The notes: generated from the sequence alone by a model not told the origin. A stretch of DNA of 64,000 nucleotides from Acanthosepion esculentum (GCA_964036315.1 OZ038480.1:9248703-9312702); one strand, 5' to 3'. Counted from the stretch's first letter, positions 23,525-34,689 are shown. A program made the numbers and translations.

Positions 23525-23527
<3 letters not shown>
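22801..23527. other. No recognisable feature
   Basis: A 96-codon minus-strand ORF at 22826-23116 has no recognisable domain and I do not call it. Confidence 0.5.
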
Positions 23528-23604
<77 letters not shown>

Positions 23605-23787
23605 GAATTGGACATTGTCCGACAATTTATTTAAAGACATTTATATTTTCGGAGAGCGAAAATTTTCTATGAAAATTTCTCGGACATTCAGGCCGGTAAA
23701 TGTTATTTAATACTGTTTATTATAAAACAGAGCATTTGCTTAAATACTTGTATCTATAAAAAGAACGTTAAACATAATATAAATGTC

Positions 23788-23878
<91 letters not shown>
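23528..23878 (+). repeat. SINE-B copy 3: (TA)n, inverted tail scrap, SINE-B tail, (TA)n
   Basis: (TA)n at 23528-23601. Then an inverted tail end containing GGACATTGTCCGACAATT, then the plus-strand body (AAAATTTCTCGGACATTCAG, GGCCGGTAAATG). It ends in a second (TA)n at 23791-23878. The tRNA-like head is almost absent. Confidence 0.7.
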
Positions 23879-23879
<1 letters not shown>

Positions 23880-25581
23880 TCTGTGAATGCCAGCAACTGC
23901 AAGGAAATTTGACGTGGTATGAATTGAAATAGAAACATGTGGGCCAAATCGATTACTATTCAATAAATGAGATGACTGTAAATTGCAAACTGGGATGTTT
24001 TCTGTCCTCGATTCGATATTTTTATATGAAATAATATCATTGGCAAACTATAATCTAGGTGGATTAATAGATGTTGGCGTAAAAAATGGAATTGGTAATC
24101 CAGGTTCAAATACTAGCATGGAACATTTTGTATTTACTTTGGAAAATTCACGAATCAAATCCTCCTCAATCTAAGGGTTAAGTAACAGGTTAAACTAGGT
24201 TCTCTAGCCTTGGTTGCGGGTCAGTCTAGGAGGAAACCTCTGAATTCAAAGCCGTGAAGAATGCTACGGAAACCACTCAAAAACATTTCCCTAAAACAAT
24301 TGTGCAGGCGATTGGTATTAAATAAAGAGGAAGCTGTGAAGTACCATGATCTTAAACCTTTTGAAAAGACATAGAGAAATAGTTGATTTCTTTTATTGTA
24401 AAACATTTAACTCAAAAATCCTTATATTTATATTAGAATTATAATGCTTGTTATAAATATAGATGACGAAGTTATTAGCATAGTGTTAAGTCCTTTAATT
24501 TATACGGGACAAAACTTTTAATATTCTTGAAGATTAGTCTGTCTCAAGGGTGGGCTAGGGAAGTCATATGTGCTCTGGCGGACGTATAGGCAAGTATAAA
24601 TTTCTGAAATTTATATTTAAATAAATTACAATAAAAATACCTGCTAGATCCAAAATTAATAAGGTTAGAAAATTGTAATTTTTTGAATGTACAAATGACA
24701 AATATTAACTATTTATTTGTTTTTAATAGAATCTTGGTCTATCATTTCAGTTGCTCGATAATTATGCACGAAGCTTCTTCATAATGAAACTGTTCCGACA
24801 TCAAACATACGCGATGAAGTTGGTTGAGACTTAAAGTGAAGTTGAATTGTTTCAGTTAATTTCAAGCAACTATTGACAGCCAAGCAATATATTGTGCTTC
24901 CTTTGCAAGTGTCAGAACTACACCATTTCTAACCTAGATGTGAATATTTGCTGCTGAATGTTGAGTTTTTTTTGTTGTTTTTTTACTCTGGAAAATTACG
25001 CAATGCATTGTCATATCTAGACATTGGTGAAGGCATCTGAGCTTAGTTTTGAAGCAAGCTTTCTAAATAAAACAATCTATATCATATCGCATCTAAACCA
25101 TTTACTATACCTAAATAAACTGTGGCGATCATCATAAAGAAATTCAAGAAACTCGGGCGGGGTAGAAAGAAGAAAATGTCGGACAGAACAGAAAGTAATC
25201 TTGTAAGAACTGTTGAAAATATCCCATATGTTCTAACCAATCATCTTGGGAATCATTTGGAAGCCGTTGGAATGAAGTAAGCAGAAATAATATTATTATT
25301 GCCTTGCACAGAACAGGCCTTACAGCATTCAAATATTGTTTTATTCATTTTCTAAAGTCTAATCAGTTGAAAACTCGTTTATCCTTCGGAGATTAACATA
25401 TTGATACACCTATCTCATTCTGGAATAAATATTACGTGGACAGATGAGATGTAATTACAAACTTTGGGGCCTAATGATAAATTTATTTGTATAAGTCAAG
25501 GTTAGATTTTCAGTCCAAGGAACAATTTCCTCTCAAAAAAGAGGGTCTATAACGCTTGGTGGGTGTTTCACTGTAAAAGGG
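23879..25581. other. No recognisable feature
   Basis: 1.7 kb of AT-rich sequence. Short ORFs, for instance 23983-24174 (+) and 25144-25332 (-), show no domain, conserved repeat or splice context that I can support. Confidence 0.5.
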
Positions 25582-26010
25582 ATTATTAAATTTGGTAAGA
25601 GGTAGAGGTATAATAAAAACGAGGAAAAATTTTGAAATACTGAATGTTAACTCAAAATTGTGTCTTAGAAATCTGAATCCTAGGCATTCCTTAACTCCAT
25701 GATTCCATTATTAAATTTGGTAAGAGGTAGAGGTATAATAAAAACGAGGAAAAATTTTGAAATACTGAATGTTAACTCAAAATTGTCTCTTAGAAATCTG
25801 AATCCTAGGCATTCCTTAACTCCATGATTCCATTATTAAATTTGGTAAAAGGTAGAGGTATAATAAAAACGAGGAAAAATTTTGAAATACTGAATGTTAA
25901 CTCAAAATTGTCTCTTAGAAATCTGAATCCTAGGCATTCCTTAACTCCATGATTCCATTATTAAATTTGGTAAGAGGTAGAGGTATAATAAAAACGAGGA
26001 AAAATTTCCT
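25582..26010. repeat. 125-bp tandem repeat, 3.4 copies
   Basis: Units share AAATTTGGTAAGAGGTAGAG with exact 125-bp spacing (25591, 25716, 25841, 25966). Units are nearly identical, so the duplication is recent. The last unit breaks off after ACGAGGAAAAATTT. Confidence 0.95.
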
Positions 26011-27087
26011 TAATTCCAGGAACTTAACATAAAAACTCGACCGTAACAATAATTTCTGTTCGTAGCTTATGTATGGAGATGTTACATAGGTACATAGACT
26101 CATTACTGACTCTGTTTTTCACAATATCTCATATTCCTCGCAACTGAAAATATCTTGTTGCAAAAGATATATGCGCGTCCAAATCTGCATCCAAAACAGG
26201 AGTGCAGTGTCTTCATTACTCTGATAAGTTATAATAGAACAATCAAAGGATAGTTGCTTTTCAAACAAATTAATGTTTATCAGAGAAATCATTAGACATT
26301 TGAGATTGGCAACTATTGATATTTTAGCACGTTGTAATCTTTTTATATAATTCTTAAACTGACCGACATTTTAAGTCTCGATTCGACAAAACTTTCACTT
26401 GAACTGCCTGCAGCTCACAATAAATCATGGCGGATTTTTCTTTTTCTTTTTTATGCAGGAAGAAGTTTGGAACGGTGTCTACTAAAAACATCAGAAAAAA
26501 TACATGTATGTTCTGGAGGAGGAATATCTTGCAATGTCCTCTGAGAAGTGTTTCCATTAAAAACACCAATTTTCAAACATCATGGAAAACGAAGTTCTAC
26601 ATCATACGACATAAAAGAACAGAAAGTTCCAAGAGTTACGATATGCATAATCATGTCAGTATTCTGATATGAATTTTATTGATTGGGCCTGGATCTTTCT
26701 CAGATCGCGAAATTAGAACTGTCCAGAAAAACGAGAAAAGAAAATTTCTTTCGTGTTTTAACCGCAGTTGAATCCATCACAAGAGTAAATGACAGACGAT
26801 TTGCCTCACAGTTGAAATATTTACGTATTTCCAAATGATACAAAAATTGGATGTCCTGTCTATATTCATTGGATGAGTAGTTATCATTATTTACATTTGA
26901 ACTAATATCTGCATCTTCGTTGATATTATCACAACGTTTCGATTGTTGAGTCTTCTGGTTTTCTTCAGGTGTCTATCAATCCGGGTTACTTTTCTAAAAA
27001 GTTCTACGAATTATTACTTTCGAGGTTATTTTGTTAGGTGCTCTTTATTAGAATTATAAGAATAAAAAAAATCATTATTACTTATAA
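26011..27087. other. No gene; one diverged SINE-A-like tail
   Basis: At about 26895-26980 the minus strand reads a diverged SINE-A tail (ACACCTGAAGAAAACC, then CGAAACGTTGTGATAATATC). Nothing else is recognised. Confidence 0.45.
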
Positions 27088-27088
27088 A

Positions 27089-27149
<61 letters not shown>
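27088..27149. repeat. (TACA)n-(TA)n microsatellite
   Basis: TACA repeats at 27088-27116 grade into TA repeats to 27149. Confidence 0.95.
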
Positions 27150-27154
<5 letters not shown>

Positions 27155-27326
27155 TCTTGAAAATATATTTCAGTTGAGCACTGTTGAGTGATAAGCTAAT
27201 TCTATAAACAGCCACCTGCGTTAATGCAAAGCTCTTCAGTAAATTGAATTCGAGCACTCCGGCTAATTGGCATTGGTTTACATTCGTAAAAACAATACGT
27301 TACATTTAGTTGTTTCTCTCTGTCGA

Positions 27327-27452
27327 ATGAAGATAGCTCAGTGGTAGAAACTTTGACTGATTGGTTGGGTTTCGATCCGGGCTTGAAGTATTCGGGTGTC
27401 TAGTCGCACTGAGGAGTTGTGATACAGCGAAACAGTACTGCCTGCGAATGAC

Positions 27453-27485
<33 letters not shown>
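27327..27485 (+). repeat. tRNA-derived SINE-like sequence with (TA)n tail
   Basis: An A-box-like TAGCTCAGTGGTAGA and a B-box-like GGGTTTCGATCCGGG lie about 30 bp apart at 27336-27390. A short body and a (TA)n run at 27456-27485 follow. It is not a functional tRNA: the acceptor ends do not pair. It may be a third SINE family or a diverged SINE-B. Confidence 0.5.
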
Positions 27486-27489
<4 letters not shown>

Positions 27490-27899
27490 AATTTTATATA
27501 TTATTCACAGGTAAAATATCGGAAGAATTTGAAAAGGCTAAGTTGAGATGGAGAGACGCGTAGCTATGCCATGATATGTCTTGCAACTAATTGGAGTGGG
27601 AGGAATTATATCCGTTTTGTGCAAAAAAAAGGGATTCAGATTTCTATCTGTTTAAATTGCAATCTGATTGGTGGATTAAAATTGCAATCTGATTGGTGGA
27701 TATTGTCATGTTTTTCGTAAAAGTTTCTTGTCAAAAATTGGGAGTGCCATAGTTGAATAAGCGTGGATATTGATTAAAAGTGTTCATGACAACAAAGTGT
27801 TAGCTAGTTCAAATATCAAGTATTCTATTTTATTGATGCTAAGCGGCAATCCCAAAAGGTTCCCAATGGCATTATTAATCTTTCCTTGATAGTCAACAC
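27486..27899. other. No gene; short tandem duplication
   Basis: AATTGCAATCTGATTGGTGG occurs twice in a row at about 27655-27700. No other feature is seen. Confidence 0.6.
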
Positions 27900-28119
27900 A
27901 CTCAGTGGTCAAGACGGTCTAAAGTAGTTCGGATCTAACTATTTTTTTCTTCAAAAGAGGACGAAATTTAGAATCCCGTCGGAGAGTGAATATTTTCTTT
28001 ACTAAGATTTCTAGAATATTCAGGCCAGTAGAGGAAAATCAATAAATAAATATACTATTTAATAAATAAACGGTGTGTCTATATAAATACGTGTATCCAT
28101 TAAAAATAAAGTTTAAGTG

Positions 28120-28170
<51 letters not shown>
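27900..28170 (+). repeat. SINE-B copy 4, diverged, with (TA)n tail
   Basis: A weak tRNA-like start at about 27905-27985 is followed by TTCTAGAATATTCAGGCCAG, the SINE-B body word. A tail with TAAATACGTGTATCCATTAA leads into (TA)n at 28123-28170. Confidence 0.6.
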
Positions 28171-28174
<4 letters not shown>

Positions 28175-28590
28175 AAGAAATTGTTAGGAGGATTTGAGAT
28201 AATCATAATTAAGTAATTCATCGAGTTTTTTTAGAAGAAATCTCAACAGAATGCAGAAAGTAATTAAGTAATTACTTAATTATGATTATCTCAAATCCTT
28301 CTAACAATTTCTTGTATATCCTTGCTTGAACCGGCTTCTAATGCTCTGGATGGAGCGGCTTGGTGATAATAGTCGTGGCTCTTGGGGGTACATTCCTTGG
28401 TTTAAGGAACTTGGATGAGTTCCACCACAGAATATGTGAATGAGCGGCGATATGTCGAGTTTAATTCGTTACCTCTTCAATTCCTGGTAGTGGATGCGCA
28501 CTGCTGATGAGTCCCAAATATAGGACGAAACGGCCGTCCAGTGCTTTCTGTTGAGGTTCCTTCTAAAAAACTCGATAAATTACTTAATTA

Positions 28591-28592
<2 letters not shown>
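28171..28592 (+). mobile_element. Penelope-type terminal repeat in fold-back arrangement
   Basis: 28265-28590 runs from TTATGATTATCTCAAATCC through a hammerhead ribozyme to GATAAATTACTTAATTATG. The left side, 28171-28250, is an inverted copy of both the start (GGATTTGAGATAATCATAAT) and the end (CATCGAGTTT...TCAACAGAATGC), joined end-to-start as in tandem terminal repeats. (TA)n arrays lie on both sides. Terminal repeats with hammerhead ribozymes and partial inverted copies are typical of Penelope-like elements (established knowledge). No protein is attached, so this is a lone terminal repeat. Confidence 0.75.
28498..28544 (+). ncRNA. Hammerhead ribozyme, Penelope-like minimal type
   Basis: All conserved core parts are present: CTGATGA (28504-28510), GAAA (28527-28530) and the cleavage triplet GTC (28536-28538, cut after C28538). 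Stem I is a perfect 6-bp pair, GCACTG (28498-28503) with CAGTGC (28539-28544). Stem II is GTCC (28511-28514) with GGAC (28523-28526). Stem III would be the self-complementary ACGGCCGT (28530-28537) with no loop, so a single molecule cannot close it well. Penelope-type hammerheads with this minimal stem III are known to work as dimers; that this copy does so is inference. Cleavage would release unit-length RNA from tandem transcripts. Confidence 0.88.

Positions 28593-28655
<63 letters not shown>
28593..28655. repeat. (TA)n array
   Basis: Pure TA run directly after the Penelope-type terminal repeat. Confidence 0.95.
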
Positions 28656-28660
<5 letters not shown>

Positions 28661-28677
28661 TATTTATTCGAAAATTC

Positions 28678-28833
28678 TAACATAAATATGTTATAAAATC
28701 ACTACAAAAATAGCCATTTGGTTTCAAAATTTCTGGTGTCTTATCAAGGGATGTGTTGAATGTAGAATAAAGGGTTTTAAAACCCTTTATTCTACATTCA
28801 TTTTTGTAGTGATTTTATAACATATTTATGTTA
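28678..28833. repeat. Nested palindrome: 34-bp inverted arms around a 44-bp perfect palindrome
   Basis: Outer arms 28678-28711 and 28800-28833 are inverted copies (TAACATAAATATGTTATAAA and its complement). Inside, 28757-28800 is a perfect 44-bp palindrome centred on TTTTAAAA, with half-site GAATGTAGAATAAAGGG. A 45-bp spacer separates the left arm from the inner palindrome, so one half of a once continuous fold-back probably holds an extra segment. Confidence 0.9.
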
Positions 28834-28937
28834 TAAATGTTGAGTAAATTATATTTGCTCTACCCTGTATTGAGCACTCGTTTAAGAATAGTATTTGTTC
28901 GTTATTGGAGTTTATTCTGTATACACCGAACCTATAC

Positions 28938-28997
<60 letters not shown>
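28938..28997. repeat. (TA)n array
   Basis: TA run of about 58 bp. Confidence 0.95.
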
Positions 28998-29000
<3 letters not shown>

Positions 29001-29756
29001 CACTACTTAGTAATGTTATGATAAGCATATGGTGGTAGAACAAAAAGAAACAACGAAAATTTAAAGAAATAAACAATTGTATTAACGTAAAAATGCAACA
29101 AATGATAAATCAGTGTAGTTGTCTGTGGTTCGAAAAGGTGATAAGTGTTGTTGTGAGTCGTACAGAAGGAGAAGGAGGATCAGGTATGACTTACTGGAGC
29201 GACGGTCTATGGCGAGCTACCCGAGTCTATGGGAGGTTGCTTTCGAACAAAATCTTTGTACAGGGTCCCAGATGACGTCCAACTGTTGAAATGTCCCTTT
29301 GATGAGCTTGTATGTCGTTTTCAAGACTTAAACCGGCTCCAGTTTTTATTTTGCTTCTTCAGATAGGAGTGGGTGCTATTAGGTGGAAATTATGGATTGT
29401 ATTCCATATTTTTCTTTGAATATGTGTATTAAAACGGAAGGTATGTGCGGAGCCTTGCACAGTAGACGGAATTTTAGTTCAGTTTTGGGTATTCGGGGCG
29501 TTCACATCCGGCCAGTGATGGAAATTAGTGTAGCATGAATCAGATGAAGATCTGATCTTAGGAAGAATGTAACAGCTTCCCTAGATCTTATTCTGAGTCA
29601 CGGATGGGTTGGTTTGTTTTATGTATAATGCGCTGAAGCTTTTTTTCTTTGCTTCTTTTTGTTTTTAGTGCATAATGTTATTATTAAAATGTTTCATGTG
29701 TTTGTTCTTTGGAATATCGGGAACATTGACTGTGTAAGATCGATAGATCTGTAATC
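28998..29756. other. No gene; possible 3' region of the LTR retrotransposon
   Basis: Lies downstream of the minus-strand integrase. No LTR or polypurine tract could be placed. A plus-strand ORF at 29093-29275 has no recognisable domain. Confidence 0.4.
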
Positions 29757-30730
29757 TTCATTGTTTATATGTCATCAGAGTAAGGATGAGGTTCCGAGTC
29801 GGGTGTCGCTTGGAGAGTATATTAGGAGAGGGCAAGTTTGTATTAAAAAAAAGGTGGTAACGCCAAACTACAGCGTGGCGTACGTGAGCGTGATACCCCC
29901 AACTAGTTTCTCCATGAACCTTTGCAATTTGGAGTGCCATGTCGTTCGACTTAATGTCTTAGTAACTACCTGTCCAAGGCAGATATGCTATAATGGGCTG
30001 TTGCTGAATAAGGCCTGTGAAGTAAATTCTTTTCTCTGATCTGTATCAAATTTTTATAGATGTTCCGGTTCAGACATTTGTTCGTCTTGTGGTCGGCCTC
30101 GTTGTTTCTTAGGTCTATGCGTTGGTGAACTTGTTTCAACAAAGCCTTTATCAGCATGCTGTAAGTACCGGGTCGTCATTGGTAATGTTCAAATGGGGTA
30201 GTTTGGGTAAACCAATGTTGGGGTGTCGACCGGTGATGGCATAAAGCGTCGACATGCCAGTTGCGCTGTTCATAGACGACACAACAGTCTCGAGAACATC
30301 AGTCCATTCACTGTTCCGGTTATTGCAGAGCGCATAGATAGCGTTCTTTAATGTGCGATGTTGTCGTTCGATGTTGCCGGAACTTTGTGGGCGCAAAGGA
30401 CAGTGAAGGTACTGCCTGACTGATGTCATCTCGCAGAAATACTTAGACACTTTGCTTGTAAAGTGGGTGCAACGATCGAAAGATATGATACAGGGTATCT
30501 TCCGGTGGCGGGTGAAGAAATGGTAGAGTACACGAGCTGTGTCGATCGCACGGTCTCTGGCGCAGAGAACGGCTGGGAGACGTCGGCTAAAGCTGTCCAA
30601 ACATCTTAAGATATAGCGTTTGTCCCCTGAGAGTGGAATCATGACGAAGTCTGTGTATACGACCTCGAAAGGTCTTTTGCCTCGTTTGCAATGTCCCCTG
30701 GGTCAGTATAGATGCTTAACTTAATTCCCA
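29757..30730 (-). pseudogene. LTR-retrotransposon integrase, decayed
   Basis: The minus strand enters at FEVVYTDFVMIPLSGDK (about 30680), with an open block down to 30151. The catalytic triad is visible: the Asp of CLDSFSRR or of YTDF, the Asp of SFDRCTHFTS, and the Glu of GNIERQHR, with exactly 35 residues between the last two (DD35E). The second block differs from the usual SDRGTHF by Cys for Gly. After a stop near 30151 the C-terminal domain continues in broken frames (ALLKQVHQRIDLRNNEADHK, then MALQIAKVHGETSWG). The enzyme would join retrotransposon cDNA to host DNA. The N-terminal zinc finger region upstream is too decayed to confirm. Gypsy-like is the likeliest class, but unproven. Confidence 0.78.
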
Positions 30731-30994
30731 TTGCGTCCAGGGCAGATATTGTATGATTCGATCTATGCCGTTTTTGAGCTCTCACCAATAGTTTGATAAG
30801 TGGGTGCGCATCCGAGTGATACCAGAATAGTTGGTGCAGTTAAGGGCTTAGGGGCAGGGGACATCTGCGTCGGAGCTTGTACGGTACGTCGAGTTTGGGT
30901 GTATTTTGTGAGTTTTTAGCTCAATGACGGATGTCCCCGGTTCTAGATAGAACTGTTATAGGCGTTTTTTTATATATCGCTGCCCGGTGATCAC

Positions 30995-31331
30995 TGTTGA
31001 CCATGTTCACCATAGTCTATGAATATAGAATACAGCGCAGTACGTAATCTGTTCAGTGAAACAACGTTAAAGAATAACACTCACGAGTCAGACACTTTAC
31101 TGAATCTGACTATATTGCCAATAACACCAGCAGCTGTCCCGTAATTCTTCAGTCTTCGATATCAAAGGCTGGCAGTGAATATTCCGGATAAAATCATGAC
31201 CGCCTTTATACACGTCATATCGAATATTTTGAGCCTTATGATTGGTTATATCTTCTATTGGGGAACTATAAAATGAGTCAGCTCATTTTGGCTGGCTCAC
31301 TAGTACACCAAGATACCCAAAAACTCCAACA
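30995..31331 (-). mobile_element. Possible nested solo LTR, 337 bp
   Basis: On the minus strand it begins TGTTGGAGTTTTTGGG and ends CATGGTCAACA, so the ends are TG...CA with inverted TGTTG/CAACA. Flanks ATCAC (30990-30994) and GACAC (31332-31336) agree at 3 of 5 bases. It sits inside the decayed retrotransposon and separates two minus-strand coding remnants. Confidence 0.4.
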
Positions 31332-31339
31332 GACACTGG

Positions 31340-31640
31340 GATCAATCGTGATTATGAGTGTAGATGCTTATCCTGTAAAACCGCTTCTAGGGGTTTGACG
31401 ATACTCTCCAGCATTTCGTCGGAAACTAGTTGCGATTTTAATGTGGTCGGATACTCTGTAGGCATGGTTGAGGTGTCGTAGTGCGCAAAGAATGTGTCGG
31501 CAGTCTTTATTTGAAGCTTGAGGTCCTGTGGTGTATGTGGCAGAAGGACCAATTGTGCACCCCTGATTTCTCCGAGACATAACGACGGGGCGTAGATATA
31601 AAGATCGAAGTCCGTTTCGGTCGGATTGGCCAGTAGCTTT
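31340..31640 (-). pseudogene. Retrotransposon coding remnant upstream of integrase
   Basis: The minus-strand frame reads LVLLPHTPQDLKLQIKTADT and STMPTEYPTTLKSQLVSDEM, open for about 85 codons before a stop at 31352. Same strand as the integrase and only separated by the possible nested LTR, so it is probably gag or early pol of the same element. I recognise no diagnostic motif; it could be unrelated. Confidence 0.4.
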
Positions 31641-31659
31641 TTATGAAACGGTCAATTGA

Positions 31660-31990
31660 TCTAAGAGTTTTGACTCTTTACAAAGAAATTAATTTAATGA
31701 AATTTTATAGTATTTTTATTTTGTTTTAGTTTTGCATAAAACATCTTCGAAACATTAATAATTGTCAATAAACTATTAGATAATAGTTGTCATCGCATCG
31801 TCACTCATCGGTCATCCATTATCGACTCAAATAAGCTATGATAAGCAGGACCAATCATTAAATAAATGGTTGTATATTACATTTTATGCTATTAGTAAGT
31901 AATATCTAGATTGATTCAGCTTTAAATTTTCTAATTTTACTCAAATAACGTGTCAAAAGTATATATGTATTTTTTGAAATAATTTTATAA
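31660..31990. other. No recognisable feature
   Basis: AT-rich. Forms the left flank of the SINE-A insertion. Confidence 0.6.
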
Positions 31991-32002
31991 TCGATAAATA
32001 TT

Positions 32003-32304
32003 CTGTCTATATTTCTGAGATGAGGACACATGGCACAGTGGATAAAGGCGTTAGTTAGATCCTGTGACAGGATCCAAAGAGTGTGAGTTCAATACCTGGT
32101 TAAGTCAGTGGAGAACTTTGAGACGAGAATTAACAAGAGATAACTGAAAGACATGGCACATGGAAGTACTGTCCACTCCAGAGAGTGAAATAAATGGTTC
32201 GACATTCCAACCACCTGAAGAAGGCCGGAGCGTACAACGGCCGAAACGTTGTGATAAACATGGCGACAAAGATGAGGACAATAATCTGAATAATGTAAAT
32301 AGTG
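32003..32304 (+). mobile_element. SINE-A copy 5 with 12-bp target duplication
   Basis: TCGATAAATATT occurs at 31991-32002 and again at 32305-32316, framing the insertion. The inserted unit begins with a short inverted tail end (CTGTCTATATTTCTGAGATG, 32003-32022), then the tRNA-like head (GGACACATGGCACAGTGGAT at 32024), body and tail, ending GTAAATAGTG. A 12-bp duplication is usual for LINE-driven retroposition. Confidence 0.88.
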
Positions 32305-32456
32305 TCGATAAATATTTTTTACAAATTTCATAAAATTAAGAAAATGGACCCTTTTAAGAAAAATTTGTTATATCAAAAACAATGAAAAGACCAAACGGTA
32401 AAGCCACGAAAACGTTGTCATAAAGACGATAAAAATACTTAGAAGAAATCAATATA

Positions 32457-33688
32457 CAGGAGTTGGACAAATAATTGGAACAGGTTCAAATTCCACTCCT
32501 ATATTGCAAAGAACTATCATATTAAGAACTTTAACTAAAACTTTGTAATTTCAGGTTATATCTATTGTAAGTACGTTTGTTTATCTAATTGACTGTCTTT
32601 GGCTTATTTACTTTTAGAATTTAGTAAAATTTAAGCTAAATGTATTTTCGAAAAAGGGCAAATTGTTGGAGCTCGCATGGCAGGAGCCTCGATCACTAAG
32701 GTTTCTGAACTGTTTGTTTTTTCAAGAGCTACCATATCAAGAACTATGACGCAATTCAAGAAACAAGGCAAAACCTCTAGCAACCAATTCGGGCCAGACT
32801 TGCAAAGTTACTGACAGGGACCGACGTGCATTGAAACGCCATGTGGCAAAAAATCATCGGACTACTGTGGCCAAAGTAGCTGAGTTGAATAATCAAGTGA
32901 ATAGTCCAGTTTCTACTAAAACGTCATGAGCTTCATAAGGCTGGATACCAGGGAAGAGCCACCGTAAAGAAACCTCTTCTTTCTACTCGCAACATTCAGA
33001 AGAGGTTGAAGTGGTGCAGAGATCACAATTCCTGGTCTGCAGACCAATGGAAGCCAGTCATATTCTCAGACGAGTCTAGTTTTTCTCTTTTTCCAACTTC
33101 AGAGCGAGTTTATAAGTGGAGGTAGCCCAAAGAATCTTACAACCCTGACTGCCTTCTTTCAACAGTGAAGCATGGAGATGGATCTGTGATAGTTTGAGCC
33201 GCCATGTCATGGAAATGTCTCGGTCCAGTTGTTGCCCTGCATGGTAGAATCAACAGCAAACATTTTGGGAGAGCATGTTTATCTAATAGCCCAGACTTTA
33301 TTCCCTGATGGTGATTGCATCTTCCAAGATGATAATGCACCAATACATGCCGCTTGAGTGGTTAAGAATTGGTATGAAGAGCATGAAAGTGAGCTAGAAC
33401 ACATGGAGTGGCCTCCCCAATCTCCCGATATCAATATTATTGAATATTTGTGGTGCATTTTGGAGCGACAAGTTAGGAGCCGCTATCCTCCACCGTCGTG
33501 TCTTAAAGAGCTAGAGCAGGTGTTAATGGAAGAATGGCTGAAATTTCCTCTGGATGAAGTCAGGAAGCTGTATGATTCCATTCCTAGACGTATTAAAGCT
33601 GTATATGAGGCTAAAGGAGGATCAACTCCATATTAAATAAATCTTCTTTGAATTTAACAAGTGTTTCAATTATTTTGTCCAGCCCCTG
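32457..33688 (+). mobile_element. Tc1-like transposon, full length, dead
   Basis: Ends are inverted repeats of about 28 bp: CAGGAGTTGGACAAATAATT at the left, complement CAGGGGCTGGACAAAATAAT at the right. TA duplications lie at 32455-32456 and 33689-33690. At 1232 bp it has the usual Tc1 size. The transposase reads from about 32650 to 33636: an HTH region (GASITKVSELFVFSRATIS), a middle with SWSADQWKPVIFSDESSFSL carrying the first catalytic Asp, FQDDNAPIHAA with the second, and WPPQSPDINIIEYLW with the third acidic residue. At least three breaks are visible: frameshifts near 32780 and 32920, stops near 33125 and 33197, and a stop after the FQDDNAP block near 33355. The last 92 codons (33358-33636) are intact. 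Only the ends would still be usable by an active relative. Confidence 0.9.
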
Positions 33689-33690
33689 TA

Positions 33691-34689
33691 TAATGGCTTA
33701 CAAACAGAAGACCGGACGTTACAGTGGAAGAAATGTTGTGAAAGAGAAAACAAATTGTTAGTTTTATCCAAAGTCGCAACACTTCATCTAAGAACTTCCC
33801 AAAGAAATAAAGGTGATAGCAAGAGCAGTCATAAACGTTATTCCTAAAGACAAGATAACGAAAAGAATTTGAAGGAATCATTTCCTAATTCCGTAATTTA
33901 TTCCCTTGCTTTCTTGGCGTTCGTAAAAAAAGAATATGAAACGCATTTCTGTATTAGAAATACAATTTCCATCTGTCAACCCTATAATCTAAAGAAAATA
34001 TATAATGTTATAGAGATAAATGCGTTTAGACGATTAGAAATACTTCTTGTAAAATATTCCCAAATTGATCGAATAAAAGGTTCCGTTTGATTTTGTAATA
34101 TAAAAAGAAAATAATACGAATTTTCACTCGAGAAAAATCATATAGAAATTGACTATTCTCTCGTTGGATGTAAACATACAAGTCTCATTTCAAAGTGAAA
34201 CTTATGAGACTACAAGCATAAAAAACCTAAAACAGAAAATGATGCTTCACGCATTTTTTATAAAGGAAATAAAATATCATTGATGAGATTACCTCAACTT
34301 GTCGACATATTTTTTAATATTAAGTTTCCTCTCACGAATATTATAATTTTTTATATCGTCCGTTTTTTTTAGTCTTTTCCAAATTGTGCATTTTCTTTGT
34401 TCATGACGGTTACAGACAAAACATTCTTAGTTGCAAACAAATAGGAACGTGATGTAGGGACAAAGTACCAGAATTTTTTCATCCAATAAAGGTTTTACAA
34501 GTTTTTCGATACTAACAGAATCAGATCCGCGCCACTATCATTCTTATTACTTAGAGGAACAACTAATTTTCAAAATAAATCAAAAGTCATTAAGGTATGT
34601 TATTATCATTAGACAAAAGAGTAAGAAACAGTTGCGACATCAAATGACAAACAAAAAAAAGTTTGTATCTCTGTATGTAGATGCGTTGG
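33691..34689. other. No recognisable feature
   Basis: AT-rich, no gene or repeat recognised. Confidence 0.55.

Noticed and set aside
27336..27395. Genuine tRNA gene
   Set aside because: A- and B-box-like words are present but the acceptor and anticodon stems do not pair and a SINE-like body follows. The same applies to tRNA-like strings at 15190, 16600, 16880 and 45805.
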